This document shows positions 63,673 through 64,000 of a DNA stretch of 64,000 nucleotides, one piece after another (within the stretch, counting starts at the first letter, position 1; every line of letters starts with the position of its first letter). Under the pieces are notes generated by a model, which made no database searches, was not told the DNA's origin, and worked only from the letters and a program-made list of their open reading frames with translations. Made by a program: the position numbers and the translations under genes. The DNA comes from DASQFI01 sp035633215 (GTDB lineage: Bacteria > Acidobacteriota > Vicinamibacteria > Vicinamibacterales > SCN-69-37): NCBI GenBank assembly GCA_035633215.1, contig DASQFI010000032.1:186001-250000 (forward strand), written 5' to 3'.

Positions 63673-64000
63673 ATGCCTCCGCAGCGCAAAATCGAACTCA
63701 TCCTCGAGTCGGTGCGCCGATTGTTGCGGATGGGCGCCACGCCGAACCTGGTCAACCTGCTGCAGAAGCAGCACCCGGCCGACCTCGCCCAGATCTTCGC
63801 CGAGCTGCCCGAGAAAGAACGGCACGCGGCCTTCAATACCCTCGTCGAAAAGAACGGCAAGCTCGCCATGGAGGCGCTGAGCGAGCTGGGACCCGAGAAA
63901 GGCGCGGCGCTGCTGGCGCAGCGATCGGCCGAAGACATCGCTCGTCTCGCGCAGGAAATCGCGTCTGACGACGCCGCCGCGCTGATCGATCACCTGCCGA
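63673..64000 (+). CDS. mgtE: Magnesium transporter MgtE, N-terminal part (3' end outside window)
   Basis: 109 residues are visible. MPPQRKIELILESVRRLLRMGATPNLVNLLQKQHPADLAQIFAELPEKERHAAFNTL and ..EALSELGPEKGAALLAQRSAEDIARLAQEIASDDAAALIDHLP are MgtE N-domain repeats that sense cytoplasmic Mg2+. The CBS pair and channel domain would lie beyond the window end. Some MgtE_N proteins lack the channel, so full identity depends on the missing part. Confidence 0.8.
   Translation, partial: MPPQRKIELILESVRRLLRMGATPNLVNLLQKQHPADLAQIFAELPEKERHAAFNTLVEKNGKLAMEALSELGPEKGAALLAQRSAEDIARLAQEIASDDAAALIDHLP

Overview
This 64 kb window of high-GC DNA looks like part of a chromosome from an Acidobacteriota lineage, most like the Vicinamibacteria. 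That placement is an inference from gene families: a TonB-dependent receptor with an N-terminal carboxypeptidase-regulatory domain, two long FtsX/MacB-type permeases of the 'acidobacterial duplicated orphan permease' (ADOP) type, one of them behind a PadR repressor, and a radical SAM enzyme resembling tetraether/membrane-spanning lipid synthases. I see no rRNA, tRNA, CRISPR array, prophage or transposase.

Layout. 1-3.1 kb: the end of a LeuA/HMGL-type synthase, a secreted glutaminyl-cyclase-like M28 enzyme, citrate synthase and YacG. 3.2-15.9 kb: a phosphate/polyphosphate neighbourhood, with phoU, two tandem thymidylate-kinase-like genes (one with Arg in place of the Walker A Lys), Ppx/GppA, a CHAD protein, SixA, GlgC, a PhoB-like regulator, a DUF47 PhoU-like protein, a PiT transporter, LysE, PhoR and PhoB. 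Pho-box-like direct repeats lie in two of its intergenic regions. 16-23.3 kb: an MFS exporter, then a mutagenesis cassette imuA-imuB-dnaE2 whose coding sequences carry several in-frame short-repeat insertions. 23.3-36.8 kb: a secreted amidohydrolase, the TonB receptor, an operon of Gfo/Idh/MocA and GMC oxidoreductases with a VOC protein and a YqiA-like hydrolase, an ADOP permease and a UDP-sugar dehydrogenase. 37-41 kb: MsrP-MsrQ and the membrane-spanning-lipid-synthase candidate. 41-51 kb: small secreted and membrane proteins, padR-ADOP, a serine hydrolase, MoaA (whose cofactor MsrP needs) and an M20 amidohydrolase. 51-64 kb: a gamma-carbonic-anhydrase-like protein, hisS-aspS-ROK kinase, phoH-ybeY-corC-era, a glycosyltransferase with a glycogen-debranching-type hydrolase, and the start of mgtE.

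The most unusual property is the density and variety of short repeats. Many elements share one design: a left arm of 2-6 imperfect tandem units (mostly 7-9 nt), a spacer, then a right arm built from the reverse complement of the same units. The unit sequence differs at nearly every locus. They sit in intergenic gaps, but also in frame inside imuA, imuB, dnaE2 and the leader of the M28 gene. Other dispersed families include a REP-like hairpin (four copies), a GC-rich palindrome (four copies), a pair of 20-7-20 palindromes with a CGTTTTAC core, and one MITE-like element with 18-bp perfect inverted ends. Several genes also have a TANNNT-type -10 box only 6-10 nt before the start codon, which suggests leaderless transcripts.
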